Below are positions 8,807-17,266 of a stretch of 64,000 bases of DNA, piece after piece (within the stretch, counting starts at the first letter, position 1; every line of letters starts with the position of its first letter). The notes under the pieces were generated by a model that did not search any database, was not told where the DNA came from, and worked only from the letters and a program-made list of their open reading frames with translations. Source of the DNA: Stutzerimonas stutzeri (lineage in GTDB: Bacteria > Pseudomonadota > Gammaproteobacteria > Pseudomonadales > Pseudomonadaceae); assembly GCA_002345575.1 (NCBI GenBank), contig DDVX01000012.1, positions 252,788 to 316,787 on the forward strand, read 5' to 3'. Position numbers and translations under genes: made by a program.

Positions 8807-10096
8807 CTAGCCACGGAAGAACTCCAGCATATCGTGAGCGTTGACCCGGTAGTCGAGGTTGCCGCAATGCCCGCCACGGGGATACAGGGTCATGCGTTCG
8901 CCAAAGGTCCTGCGCAGGAAACCAAGGTCTCCGTCGCCCAGGATAATGTCGTCGGCATTGTGCATAACGCCGATTTTAGGGCTGTCTCGCAGGTAGTCTT
9001 CAAGCGCGTAAAGGCTGACCTGCTGGATCAGTTGCGGCAGACCGCTACCGTCCTGCCTGGCGCGCCACATGGGGATCAACTGCTCGGTGAGGTAGCAGTC
9101 GAAGTCGCATAGCAGCGCACGGCGGAAGAAGGGTTCCAGGCTGGTGCCTTCGTCAATTGGGTAGCCGGGCGGCACGATCAAGCCGCGGCGATTGATCAAG
9201 TCGGACGTGAAGGCGATGTCGGCTGCGGAAAAGCGGAAGACAGAGCCAATCAGCATCGCCATCTGCTCATCGCTCAGTCGCAGCGCCGACTGCTGGAAGT
9301 CGAAGAGCATGGCCGCATCAAGATCGATCACACCCTCCTGGCGATAGTAGCGGGTGAGCTTTTCCAGGATAAGTTCGTAGAAGGTGGTGCTGTTATCGAT
9401 GCCTTCCACCCGAGTCTGCACCAGCCTGTCTAGGTTGCTGATGGAGGTGTAGAGATTTACCGGTGGGTTGAGCAGCATCACACGCTTGAAGTTGAAGCTC
9501 TGCCGTGTCTCGTCCAGTTGGCTGACGAAGGCGGCGTTGAGTGCGCCAAGGCTATAGCCGGTGAGGTGGAACTCGGTGACCTGCAGATCGCGCTGCTGGG
9601 CTCGAACCGCCTGCATGACCCGGTACAGGTCTTGGGCGTCCTCAGGGCTATAACCCGGTGTGGCGAAACGCGAAGCGGCAGCGATGAAGTCGAAACTGGT
9701 GGGCGATGACAGTTGCACGACGTGATAGCCGGCACCGTAAAAGACACGTTTTAGCGCTTCGGTCTTGCCTGCGGCATAACTCGCGCCCGTTCCGGAAATG
9801 ATGAACATCAGTGGTGCGGCGCCGGGCTGGCGAGCCAGGCGGTAGGTCAGCCTTTTCACCGCCCAAAAGTTGTCCGGCAGGGTGAACTCGCGCTCCGGAT
9901 GCAAGCGCAGGCTGTAATCGGCCTGATCGATATCCTCGTCAGTGGGGGTGACGGCGCGCAGTTCCAGGGGAGTCGAAGCGATGGTCGCCTCGAAGGGGTT
10001 ACTCAGCGGGTAGCCATACGCCTCGACGCTTATGTCAGCCGCATAGGCGGACGACATGACTAGCGCGAGTAAGGCAGACAACAACGGCAATCGCAT
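8807..10096 (-). CDS. Exported alpha/beta hydrolase upstream of mlaA
   Basis: A 429-residue protein with a cleavable signal peptide (MRLPLLSALLALVMSSAYA) and an alpha/beta-hydrolase fold: oxyanion-region SGTGASYAAG (101-110), nucleophile elbow GYSLG with Ser182, an acid candidate in HNADDIILGD and His in GGHCGNLDY near the C-terminus. It is expected in the periplasm. The substrate is unknown; tight linkage with mlaA suggests a lipid-related job, which is inference. Homologues in Pseudomonas carry vague or misleading names. ATG 10096 has GGAG eight bases upstream. Confidence 0.85.
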   Translation of the reverse strand: MRLPLLSALLALVMSSAYAADISVEAYGYPLSNPFEATIASTPLELRAVTPTDEDIDQADYSLRLHPEREFTLPDNFWAVKRLTYRLARQPGAAPLMFIISGTGASYAAGKTEALKRVFYGAGYHVVQLSSPTSFDFIAAASRFATPGYSPEDAQDLYRVMQAVRAQQRDLQVTEFHLTGYSLGALNAAFVSQLDETRQSFNFKRVMLLNPPVNLYTSISNLDRLVQTRVEGIDNSTTFYELILEKLTRYYRQEGVIDLDAAMLFDFQQSALRLSDEQMAMLIGSVFRFSAADIAFTSDLINRRGLIVPPGYPIDEGTSLEPFFRRALLCDFDCYLTEQLIPMWRARQDGSGLPQLIQQVSLYALEDYLRDSPKIGVMHNADDIILGDGDLGFLRRTFGERMTLYPRGGHCGNLDYRVNAHDMLEFFRG

Positions 10097-10243
10097 CGGT
10101 ACTTCTCCATGACGGGGTGAGTGTCTGAGTGGGCAATCACGCTCCGCTTCGGACTCCTTGTATCACTGATTGACCGCGGCGAAGCCGTCTGGTTGCGCTG
10201 CGATGGCATGCGCCGTTCCCGATCCTCGCTGCGAGGACGGCTG

Positions 10244-10468
10244 TCAGGCGTGGTGATGTAGCCAGGCGTGAGCCGGAATCCCCTTTGAGGTGGTTTTGCG
10301 CTTGTCCAGTCGCTGCCAGATCTTCTCATGGAAGTAGAAGCCGACCGAATTGCACAGGGGCTCGACTGCAGCTACCAGGCCACCGATGGCGAGGCTTCCA
10401 GTCAAGGCATAGGTGACCGAGAAGGCTATGCAGAAGTGCATCAGGGTAAAGGTGATGGTCTTGGTCAT
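10244..10468 (-). CDS. DUF2061 small membrane protein
   Basis: A 74-residue protein with two predicted membrane helices (TFTLMHFCIAFSVTYALTG and a second around GGLVAAVEPLCNSVGFYF) and a basic C-terminal tail ending HAWLHHHA. This is the pattern of DUF2061 proteins, whose function is unknown. The start MTKTITFTLMHF at 10468 matches family members and has GGAAA upstream; a longer frame is not supported. It is divergent from yjcH-actP across a 273-bp spacer. Confidence 0.8.
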   Translation of the reverse strand: MTKTITFTLMHFCIAFSVTYALTGSLAIGGLVAAVEPLCNSVGFYFHEKIWQRLDKRKTTSKGIPAHAWLHHHA

Positions 10469-10652
10469 GGCTGCTATTTCCAGGTGGCCAGGTGGGGCGG
10501 GCACCGAATTGCCCTCCTACAAGCGAATTCTGAGTCATTCCAAGTCAAGGCAAAAATGAGACAAGCCGATCGGCGGTATAGCCATGCTCTATTTTGCGCG
10601 ACGATATGTCACAGATGCGTCTAGGACGCGGCTTTGGGCGGAATAAAAACAA

Positions 10653-10680
10653 GACTATAGTCGAGTAGCGCTCAATTGAG
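10653..10680. promoter_or_regulatory. Two adjacent 10-bp perfect palindromes upstream of yjcH-actP
   Basis: GACTATAGTC (10653-10662) and CTCAATTGAG (10671-10680) are both perfect palindromes with centres 18 bp apart, 60-90 bp before yjcH. The first contains a TATAGT hexamer that could be a -10 element. They may be operators for the acetate-uptake genes. In Pseudomonas the CrbS/CrbR (MxtR/ErdR) two-component system controls actP (established), but I cannot show that these are its sites. Confidence 0.35.
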
Positions 10681-10741
10681 ACGGCCCTAAAGTAGCGCCC
10701 CTGCCCTCACTGGAGGGCTAGGAACGTGCGGAGAAAACACA

Positions 10742-11056
10742 ATGAACAATGAAAACCTGTACCAGCAAATTTATGACAATCCGCGGTTCCAGGAGCTGGT
10801 TGCAAAGCGCGGTCGCTTTGCCTGGCTGCTGTCGAGCCTGATGCTTGGTGCTTATCTGGCCTTCATCCTGACCATCGCATTCGAGCCCACGATTCTGGGC
10901 ATTCCGCTTGCCGCAGGCAGTGTCACTACCTGGGGTATTCCGCTGGGTGTCGGCGTGATCTTCATGGCCTTTGTCCTGACCGGTGTCTACGTACAGCGTG
11001 CCAATGGCGAGTTCGATCGTCTTAACCAGGAAATCCTCGACGAGGCCCAGAAGTGA
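10742..11056 (+). CDS. yjcH: DUF485 inner-membrane protein YjcH
   Basis: A 104-residue membrane protein with two hydrophobic helices (about 25-50 and 60-85) and the DUF485 layout: N-terminal NPRFQELVAKRGRFAW and C-terminal tail VYVQRANGEFDRLNQEIL. It is almost always paired with the acetate permease ActP and probably supports its assembly or activity. ATG 10742 is preceded by GGAG. Its TGA stop shares its last base with the actP start, implying translational coupling. Confidence 0.93.
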   Translation: MNNENLYQQIYDNPRFQELVAKRGRFAWLLSSLMLGAYLAFILTIAFEPTILGIPLAAGSVTTWGIPLGVGVIFMAFVLTGVYVQRANGEFDRLNQEILDEAQK

Positions 11057-12714
11057 TGAAATCTCGTTTCCTGATTGCTGCTGCTTTGCTGGCAGCATCT
11101 CCGTTGCTGCTGGCCGGCGAAGCTCTAACGGGCGAAGTCCAGAAGCAAGCGACCAACTGGACCGCCATTACCATGTTCGTGGTCTTCATCGCATTCACGA
11201 TGGGGATCACCAAGTGGGCGGCCAAACGCAACACCTCCACAGCGGACTATTACACTGCTGGCGGCAGCATTACCGGCTTCCAGAACGGCCTGGCGATTGC
11301 TGGCGACTACATGTCTGCGGCGTCATTCCTGGGTATTTCTGCGCTGGTATTCACCAGTGGTTACGACGGCCTGATCTACTCCATCGGCTTCCTGGTCGGC
11401 TGGCCGCTGATCCTGTTTCTGATGGCCGAGCGCCTGCGTAACCTGGGCAAGTTCAACTTCTCGGACGTGGCCTCCTATCGCCTTGGCCAAACCCAGATAC
11501 GCATCCTGTCTGCATTGGGTTCACTTACTGTGGTGGCTTTCTACCTGATTGCGCAGATGGTTGGTGCCGGCAAGCTGATCCAGTTGCTGTTTGGCCTGGA
11601 CTACATAGTTGCGGTGATTCTGGTGGGTGTGTTGATGGTCATGTACGTGCTGTTTGGCGGCATGCTGGCCACTACCTGGGTACAGATCATCAAGGCCGTG
11701 CTGCTCCTGTCCGGTGCCAGCTTCATGGCGCTGATGGTGATGAAGGGCGTGAACTTCGACTTCGGTGCACTGTTCTCTGAGGCGGTGAAGATCCATGAGA
11801 AGGGCGAGGCCATCATGAGCCCCGGCGGCCTGGTGACCGATCCGATCTCGGCAATCTCCCTGGGTCTGGCGCTGATGTTTGGTACCGCTGGTCTGCCACA
11901 CATTCTTATGCGCTTCTTCACCGTTTCCGACGCCAAGGAAGCGCGCAAGAGCGTGTTCTACGCCACTGGCTTCATCGGTTACTTCTACATTCTGACCTTC
12001 ATCATCGGCTTCGGCGCGATCCTGCTGGTCAGCACCAACCCCGAGTACAAGGACGCCACTGGCGCCATCATCGGCGGCACCAACATGGTAGCGGTGCACC
12101 TGGCCGAAGCGGTCGGCGGCAACCTGTTCCTGGGCTTCATCTCCGCAGTTGCTTTCGCCACCATCCTGGCGGTGGTCGCCGGCTTGACGCTGGCTGGTGC
12201 CTCGGCGGTATCCCATGACCTGTACGCCTGCGTGATCAAGAAGGGCAAGGCCAAGGAAGCCGATGAGATGCGCGTGACCAAGATCACCACGCTTTCGCTG
12301 GGTGTGATTGCGATCCTGCTGGGCATCGCCTTCGAGAAGCAGAATATTGCCTTCATGGTCGGCCTGGCCTTCTCCATCGCCGCCAGCTGCAACTTCCCGG
12401 TGCTGTTCCTTTCCATGTACTGGAAGAATCTGACCACCCGCGGAGCGTTGTTCGGTGGCTCCTTGGGCTTGTTCACCGCGCTGATTCTGACGGTGCTCAG
12501 CCCGACAGTCTGGGTGCAGGTGCTGGGTAACGCGGAGGCGATCTTCCCGTACTCCTACCCAGCACTGTTCTCGGTTAGCGCTGCCTTCCTCGGTATCTGG
12601 TTCTTCTCGATCACCGACAAGAGTCGCCGTGCAGGCGAGGAGCGCTCGCGGTTCTTCTCGCAGTTCGTTCGCTCGCAGACCGGGCTGGGTGCCACTGGCG
12701 CCGTTGCTCACTGA
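11056..12714 (+). CDS. actP: Cation/acetate symporter ActP
   Basis: Sodium:solute symporter family permease for acetate and other short-chain monocarboxylates. The 552 residues comprise a signal-like N-terminus (FLIAAALLAASPLLLAGEA) and about 13 membrane helices, with family motifs TADYYTAGGSITGFQNGLAIAGD (residues about 57-80), GTAGLPHILMRFFTV and AFATILAVVAGLTLAGASAVSHDLYA. ATG 11056 overlaps the yjcH stop by one base; GTG 11053 is possible. The protein would supply acetate to AcsA, encoded at 52.3 kb. A strong terminator follows. Confidence 0.95.
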   Translation: MKSRFLIAAALLAASPLLLAGEALTGEVQKQATNWTAITMFVVFIAFTMGITKWAAKRNTSTADYYTAGGSITGFQNGLAIAGDYMSAASFLGISALVFTSGYDGLIYSIGFLVGWPLILFLMAERLRNLGKFNFSDVASYRLGQTQIRILSALGSLTVVAFYLIAQMVGAGKLIQLLFGLDYIVAVILVGVLMVMYVLFGGMLATTWVQIIKAVLLLSGASFMALMVMKGVNFDFGALFSEAVKIHEKGEAIMSPGGLVTDPISAISLGLALMFGTAGLPHILMRFFTVSDAKEARKSVFYATGFIGYFYILTFIIGFGAILLVSTNPEYKDATGAIIGGTNMVAVHLAEAVGGNLFLGFISAVAFATILAVVAGLTLAGASAVSHDLYACVIKKGKAKEADEMRVTKITTLSLGVIAILLGIAFEKQNIAFMVGLAFSIAASCNFPVLFLSMYWKNLTTRGALFGGSLGLFTALILTVLSPTVWVQVLGNAEAIFPYSYPALFSVSAAFLGIWFFSITDKSRRAGEERSRFFSQFVRSQTGLGATGAVAH

Positions 12715-12734
12715 TAAGGCGTTAGCGTGAAGCC

Positions 12735-12761
12735 AAAGGGCAGCTTTCGAGCTGCCCTTTT
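12735..12761 (+). terminator. Rho-independent terminator after actP
   Basis: An 11-bp stem (AAAGGGCAGCT / AGCTGCCCTTT) with a TTCG tetraloop and a short T-run lies 20 bases after the actP stop. Confidence 0.9.
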
Positions 12762-12873
12762 GCATTTCAGCGGCCATGCAAAGCGCTCGTCATTCAGTAC
12801 TTGAATGAAGGTCAGGGTCAGCATTGGCTTTGGCTAGACTCGCTGCGACTCAACGAATGAAAGGCGGCGGACG

Positions 12874-13683
12874 ATGCAAGATCGCATGATGATTACAGGT
12901 GCCGGCTCTGGCCTTGGGCGCGAAATCGCTTTGCGCTGGGCGCGTGAAGGTTGGCGGCTAGCGCTTTCGGACGTCAATGAAGCCGGTTTGAACGAGACGC
13001 TGGAAATGGTGCGTCAAGCAGGCGGAGACGGTTTCACTCAGCGTTGCGATGTTCGCGACTACAGCCAGCTGACGGCACTGGCGCAGGCCTGCGCGGCCAA
13101 GCTCGGCGGCATCGATGTGCTGGTGAACAACGCCGGCGTCGCATCGGGTGGTTTCTTCGACGAGCTCTCGCTGGAAGATTGGGACTGGCAGATCGCGATC
13201 AACCTGATGGGTGTGGTCAAGGGCTGCAAGGCGTTCCTGCCGCTGGTCCGGGAAAGCCGTGGCACGATTATCAACATTGCCTCAATGGCGGCGCTGATGC
13301 AGGCGCCGGGCATGAGCAACTACAACGTGGCCAAGGCCGGTGTGGTGGCTCTGTCGGAAAGCCTGTTGGTTGAGCTCAAGCCCCAGGGTGTCGACGTTCA
13401 TGTGGTTTGCCCGTCGTTCTTTCAGACCAACCTGATGAATTCGTTCCGCGGCCCGACGCCAAGCATGAAGGCCCAGGTCAGCAAGCTGCTCGAAGCCTCG
13501 CCGATTACGGCTGCCGAGATTGCCGAATATATCCATCAGCAAGTTGCCGAGGGCGTGTTCATGATCCTGCCCCACGAGCAGGGACGTATGGCCTGGAAAG
13601 CCAAGCAGCGTGATCCTCAGGTGATCTACGACGAGATGACCACGATGACGGTGAAGATGCTCAGCAAGCAGAAACCTGACTGA
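12874..13683 (+). CDS. Short-chain dehydrogenase/reductase
   Basis: Classical SDR with a Rossmann fold: cofactor motif TGAGSGLG (residues 8-15), NNAG at 85-88, and a catalytic triad of Ser137, Tyr150 and Lys154 (YNVAK). An Asp at the end of beta-2 (LSDVNEAG) favours NAD over NADP. The 269-residue length is normal. Substrate unknown. It is followed after 42 bp by an MFS carrier on the same strand, and both may be co-transcribed. A spacer of 110 bp after the actP terminator holds its promoter. Confidence 0.88.
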   Translation: MQDRMMITGAGSGLGREIALRWAREGWRLALSDVNEAGLNETLEMVRQAGGDGFTQRCDVRDYSQLTALAQACAAKLGGIDVLVNNAGVASGGFFDELSLEDWDWQIAINLMGVVKGCKAFLPLVRESRGTIINIASMAALMQAPGMSNYNVAKAGVVALSESLLVELKPQGVDVHVVCPSFFQTNLMNSFRGPTPSMKAQVSKLLEASPITAAEIAEYIHQQVAEGVFMILPHEQGRMAWKAKQRDPQVIYDEMTTMTVKMLSKQKPD

Positions 13684-13725
13684 GAAGTCCGAAAGGCTTG
13701 CCCGAAGCCGGGAGGCGGGGGTAGG

Positions 13726-14931
13726 GTGGCCAACCCGCTTCCGGCTCTGCTTTCAGGATTCACTGTGAACAACCCATCCCGCTGGCTACTCATGCTGGCT
13801 CTGGTGCTAGCCGCCATCAATCTGCGTCCTGGTATCACTTCTTTTGCGCCGCTGATCGAGCGTGTTGCCGAGGCGCTTGACCTCAGTCGCGGCCTGGTCA
13901 GCCTAACCACCGCTCTGCCGGTGTTGTTGATGGGGCTGCTAGCGCCATGGGCGCCACGCCTTGCGGTGCGTTTCGGGCTGGAGCGGACCATTGCTGGTTG
14001 CCTGGGGCTGATCGCCATAGCTTTGTCGCTGCGCGTTCTAGGTGATAACGCGGTACTGCTGATCGTCACGGCAGCCATGGTCGGTGCCGGTATTGCCGTC
14101 GCCGGCCCGCTGCTGTCGGGCTTCATCAAGCGCTATTTCCTTGATCGCATTGGCAAGACTGCCGCCTTCTATTCCCTGAGCATGGCCATCGGCGGCACCA
14201 TCGGCGTGGTGCTGACCGTACCTGCGATGCAATGGCTGGGAGGGCGCTGGACCTGGGCGCTGGCTCTCTGGGCGATTCCCGCCGTGTTGGCGCTGTTGAT
14301 ATGGTTGCGCTTGCCGAATCAGCCGGAAGCGCCCAGCGAAAGCCGTGCGGGGCTGCCCTGGAATCAGCCGAGAGCCTGGCTCGTGAGTGGCTATTTTGCA
14401 CTGCAGGCGGGGCTGTTCTACGCGCTGACTACCTGGCTGGTGGCGCGTTATCACGAGGCCGGCTTCAGTCTGACGCAGGGCAATGCGTTCTTCAGCGCCT
14501 TTATGCTGATCGGTTTGCCGAGTGCCTTTGCGTTGCCCTGGGTGGCGCAGCGTTTTGGTAATCGACACCTGCTGATGTCTGCCTGCGGTGTGATTGCGAC
14601 CACGTCACTGTTGTTGATCGCCTGGGCGCCCCAGGTTCAGCCCCTGGTGGTCTGCATGCTGCTGGGGGTGGCCCTGAACGGGACGTTCTCACTGGCGATG
14701 CTGCTGCCCATGTATGAAGCCGGCTCACCGCTAGCGGTCAGTCGCCTGACAGCGATGATGCTCTGTACCGGATATTGCCTGGCGTGTCTGTCGCCGGTAC
14801 TGATCGGTCTGGGCCGTGATCTGGCCGGTGATTATCGTGTGCCGTTCCTGGTGCTCGCAGGAATGTCGGCGACGATGTCGGTGCTGGCAATGGGGCTTGC
14901 GCCACCTCGACGTGAGCAGCCGGCTGGCTAA
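13726..14931 (+). CDS. MFS transporter, CynX/NimT family
   Basis: Twelve-helix major facilitator of about 400 residues resembling cyanate/nitroimidazole-type carriers (CynX/NimT/YycB). The N-terminal LALVLAAINLRPGITSFAP is the characteristic first-helix motif of this group; AFYSLSMAIGGTIG follows in helix five. The start is a GTG: 13726 has GGAGG ten bases upstream, and GTG 13765 (MNNPSRWLLML) has AGGA six bases upstream, so either is credible. The substrate is not predictable. Confidence 0.85.
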   Translation: MANPLPALLSGFTVNNPSRWLLMLALVLAAINLRPGITSFAPLIERVAEALDLSRGLVSLTTALPVLLMGLLAPWAPRLAVRFGLERTIAGCLGLIAIALSLRVLGDNAVLLIVTAAMVGAGIAVAGPLLSGFIKRYFLDRIGKTAAFYSLSMAIGGTIGVVLTVPAMQWLGGRWTWALALWAIPAVLALLIWLRLPNQPEAPSESRAGLPWNQPRAWLVSGYFALQAGLFYALTTWLVARYHEAGFSLTQGNAFFSAFMLIGLPSAFALPWVAQRFGNRHLLMSACGVIATTSLLLIAWAPQVQPLVVCMLLGVALNGTFSLAMLLPMYEAGSPLAVSRLTAMMLCTGYCLACLSPVLIGLGRDLAGDYRVPFLVLAGMSATMSVLAMGLAPPRREQPAG

Positions 14932-15049
14932 GCAGGCAACTGTGGCCTGCATCACTTTGCGAACGGTGAAGCCCGGTAGCAGCCGGTCCGGTGCTGGAAC
15001 GAGGGCAAGAATTGGTTGAACATGTCGGGCTTTCCTCTGGAGTGAGCCT

Positions 15050-15472
15050 GTGGAGCCAGAATCCATCGTCTACGGCAGCATCCGCGACTGGCCTTCCGCC
15101 GATATCGAGCAGGGCCGCATGCGTCGTGCAGTCAACCGCCGTGCGCTGGATAATCTGCCGCAAGGAGAGGGCTGGCCCTTCCTCGGGCGGGAGATGTTTT
15201 CCTTCTGCGAGGACGCCGGTCTGTACCAGACCCAAGTGATTCACTTCGGCGCCAGCTATCGGGCCGTGGAATACGAATGGGCACTGTGGGTGCGTCACTT
15301 CGAAGCGCTGCTTGATGAGCTCTACTGGACCAGCGCCGTAGTCCATCTGGAAACTGAGCTTAACGGTACTCACACCTTCCGCTGGGAAACCGAAAGCGGC
15401 TCGCACAGCCCACACCAGCGTGATCTGCGCATGCGCTGCGCCTGGGAGCGTGACGGCGGAGTGCTGGGTTGA
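15050..15472 (+). CDS. Conserved hypothetical protein
   Basis: A 140-residue soluble protein that I do not recognise as a named domain. It begins at GTG 15050 with TGGAG seven bases upstream (MEPESIVYGSIRDWP). It is rich in Trp, Glu and Arg, with aromatic stretches (YEWALWVRHFEALLDELYW) and no signal peptide or membrane helix. Codon use matches neighbours, supporting a real gene. The 118 bp upstream show no special structure. Confidence 0.7.
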   Translation: MEPESIVYGSIRDWPSADIEQGRMRRAVNRRALDNLPQGEGWPFLGREMFSFCEDAGLYQTQVIHFGASYRAVEYEWALWVRHFEALLDELYWTSAVVHLETELNGTHTFRWETESGSHSPHQRDLRMRCAWERDGGVLG

Positions 15473-15558
15473 AGCGATTTTCAAGCCTGCAGATGCCGAA
15501 TTTCTGCCAGCGGCGCACAACAGCCGAACAAGTTCGGTCCTAGGCCCAAAACTCTTCC

Positions 15559-15789
15559 TCAATCATCCAGCCACTCTCTCGGCACCTCGTGCTTGAGTGC
15601 CAGCTGACATTGCTGGTGCTCCACATCGAAGATGATCACCGCAGTGCCCTTTTCCAGCGCGCGACGCACCCGCTCGACCCGTATTTGTAGCGGGGTTTCG
15701 TCGCCATTGTCGGTGCCGTCGCGGGTGACGAAGTCCTCGATCAGGCGGGTGAGTGTTTCGGGTTCGAGCTGGTCGTAAGGAATGAGCAT
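15559..15789 (-). CDS. UPF0270 family protein (YheU-like)
   Basis: A 76-residue cytoplasmic protein matching the YheU/UPF0270 pattern: MLIPYDQLEPETLTRLIEDF, then a strongly conserved VTRDGTDNGDET, then EKGTAVIIFD. Function unknown. The ribosome-binding site before ATG 15789 is weak (TCGAAAAAAC). It is monocistronic, convergent with the hypothetical gene above. Confidence 0.85.
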   Translation of the reverse strand: MLIPYDQLEPETLTRLIEDFVTRDGTDNGDETPLQIRVERVRRALEKGTAVIIFDVEHQQCQLALKHEVPREWLDD

Positions 15790-15841
15790 GTTTTTTCGAG
15801 GACGGCTGATAACGGGCGGGCAAGGATACAGGCAGGCCGTT

Positions 15842-16050
15842 TAGTAGGCCGTCAAAAACTACCTGCGTTGGCAATACTGCGTTAAAACAAGCTCGGAAAG
15901 CCGCTTGCGGCTAACGCGCCTCAGCGCGGCCCGAAGGGCGAACGAAGTGAGTAATGCTCATTTAGAACACTAAACTCGTACGCGAGTCGGTCCGTTCCTC
16001 GCCTATTTTGACTCGCCTGCCTCGCCTACATTTTTTCAACGACCTGCTAG
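15842..16050. repeat. MITE-like repeat copy A with imperfect terminal inverted repeats
   Basis: About 209 bp. The left end reads TAGGCCGTCAAAAACTACCT and the right end, reverse-complemented, reads TAGCAGGTCGTTGAAAAAAT, forming imperfect terminal inverted repeats. It shares its left end (CTACCTGCGTTGGCAATAC) and the internal core ATGCTCATTTA...TAAACTC with the copy at 52046-52246. There is no transposase frame. The right terminus overlaps the end of the M42 peptidase gene and supplies its TAG stop codon. Confidence 0.7.
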
Positions 16051-17249
16051 TCGTCTTTCCTGCCCTCTGCAGGCCTCTCCAGAATTGCATCGACCGGCGG
16101 CACCCGGGTGTCGTTCTCCATCTGCGTATCGTGTTCCAGCTGATGACTAAAGCTTTCCAGGGAGTCCTGGGAGGCATGGGCGTCGCTGGGAAATACCGGC
16201 GGGCTGAGCAGATAGGCGCTGACCAGCCGGCTCAGGGCCAACAAGCTGTCGATATGGGTGCGCTCGTACCCATGGGTGGCATCGCAGCCGAACGCCAGCA
16301 GCGCGGTGCGAATATCATGGCCGGCGGCAATCGCTGACTGGGCATCGCTGTGGTAATAGCGAAACAGGTCGCGACGTACCTGGATATCGTTGCTGGTCGC
16401 CAGCTTTAGCAGGTGACGCGAGAGGTGGTAATCATAGGGGCCGCCCGAATCCTGCATGGCGACGGTGACGGCATGTTCACTAGAGGCTTGGCCTTTGGCA
16501 GCCGGAGCGATGTCGATACCGACGAACTCACTGACGTCCCAAGGTAGCGCGCCTGCGGCACCGGACCCGGTTTCCTCGGTGATGGTGAACAGCGGATGGC
16601 AATCGATGGGGAGTTCCTGCCCGCTTTCGACGACCGCTTTCAGCGCCGTCAGCAGGGCAGCCACGCCGGCCTTGTCGTCCAGGTGTCGGGCGCTGATATA
16701 GCCGCTGTCGGTGAATTCCGGCATCGGGTCGAACGCGACGAAATCACCCACGTTGATGCCCAGTGCCAGGGTTTCGTCGAGACTGTTGGTCCGGGCATCC
16801 AGGCGCAGTTCAACGTGGTCCCAGCTGATGGGCATGGTGTCGACCTCGGTATTGAAGGCATGCCCCGAGGCGAGCAGGGGCAGCACGCTGCCGCGAATGA
16901 CGCCCTCGTCGGTAAAGACGCTGACGCGGCTGCCTTCGGCGAAGCGGCTCGACCAGCAGCCTACCGGCGAAAGGCTCAGACGCCCGCTGTCACGCACCTC
17001 GCGTACGCTGGCGCCAATGGTGTCCAGGTGCGCGGCGATGGCACGGTCCGGGCTGTCCTGGCGCCCTTTGAGCGTGGCGCGGATGGTGCCGCGCCGGGTC
17101 AGCTCGAAGGGGATGCCAAGTTCCTTAAGGCGTTCGGCAACATAGCGCACGATAGTGTCGGTAAAGCCGGTGGGACTGGGAATAGCGAGGGTTTCCAGCA
17201 ACACGCGCTGCAGGTAATTGATGTCTGGCTCGGGAATGCGGTTGGTCAC
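16047..17249 (-). CDS. M42-family peptidase of the NAGGN osmoprotectant operon
   Basis: Metallopeptidase-like protein consistently encoded with the N-acetylglutaminylglutamine amide genes; its role there (turnover of the dipeptide or its precursors) is not proven. Metal ligands are visible in AAHLDTIGA (His74, Asp76), ARHLDDKAG (Asp191/192) and TEETGSGAAG (Glu225/226), with a final HGYERTHIDS. The start is GTG 17249 (MTNRIPEPDINYL) preceded by AGGAG. It is the third gene of the operon, 17 bp after the synthetase. Its acidic C-terminal tail ends at a stop codon inside a repeat element. Confidence 0.9.
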   Translation of the reverse strand: MTNRIPEPDINYLQRVLLETLAIPSPTGFTDTIVRYVAERLKELGIPFELTRRGTIRATLKGRQDSPDRAIAAHLDTIGASVREVRDSGRLSLSPVGCWSSRFAEGSRVSVFTDEGVIRGSVLPLLASGHAFNTEVDTMPISWDHVELRLDARTNSLDETLALGINVGDFVAFDPMPEFTDSGYISARHLDDKAGVAALLTALKAVVESGQELPIDCHPLFTITEETGSGAAGALPWDVSEFVGIDIAPAAKGQASSEHAVTVAMQDSGGPYDYHLSRHLLKLATSNDIQVRRDLFRYYHSDAQSAIAAGHDIRTALLAFGCDATHGYERTHIDSLLALSRLVSAYLLSPPVFPSDAHASQDSLESFSHQLEHDTQMENDTRVPPVDAILERPAEGRKDD

Positions 17250-17266
17250 TTGTACTCCTGCTCAGG

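Noticed and set aside
11521..12777. A 418-codon open frame antisense to actP, and a similar one at 45084-46370
   Set aside because: Both are Gln/Gly/His-rich mirrors of well-identified plus-strand genes.
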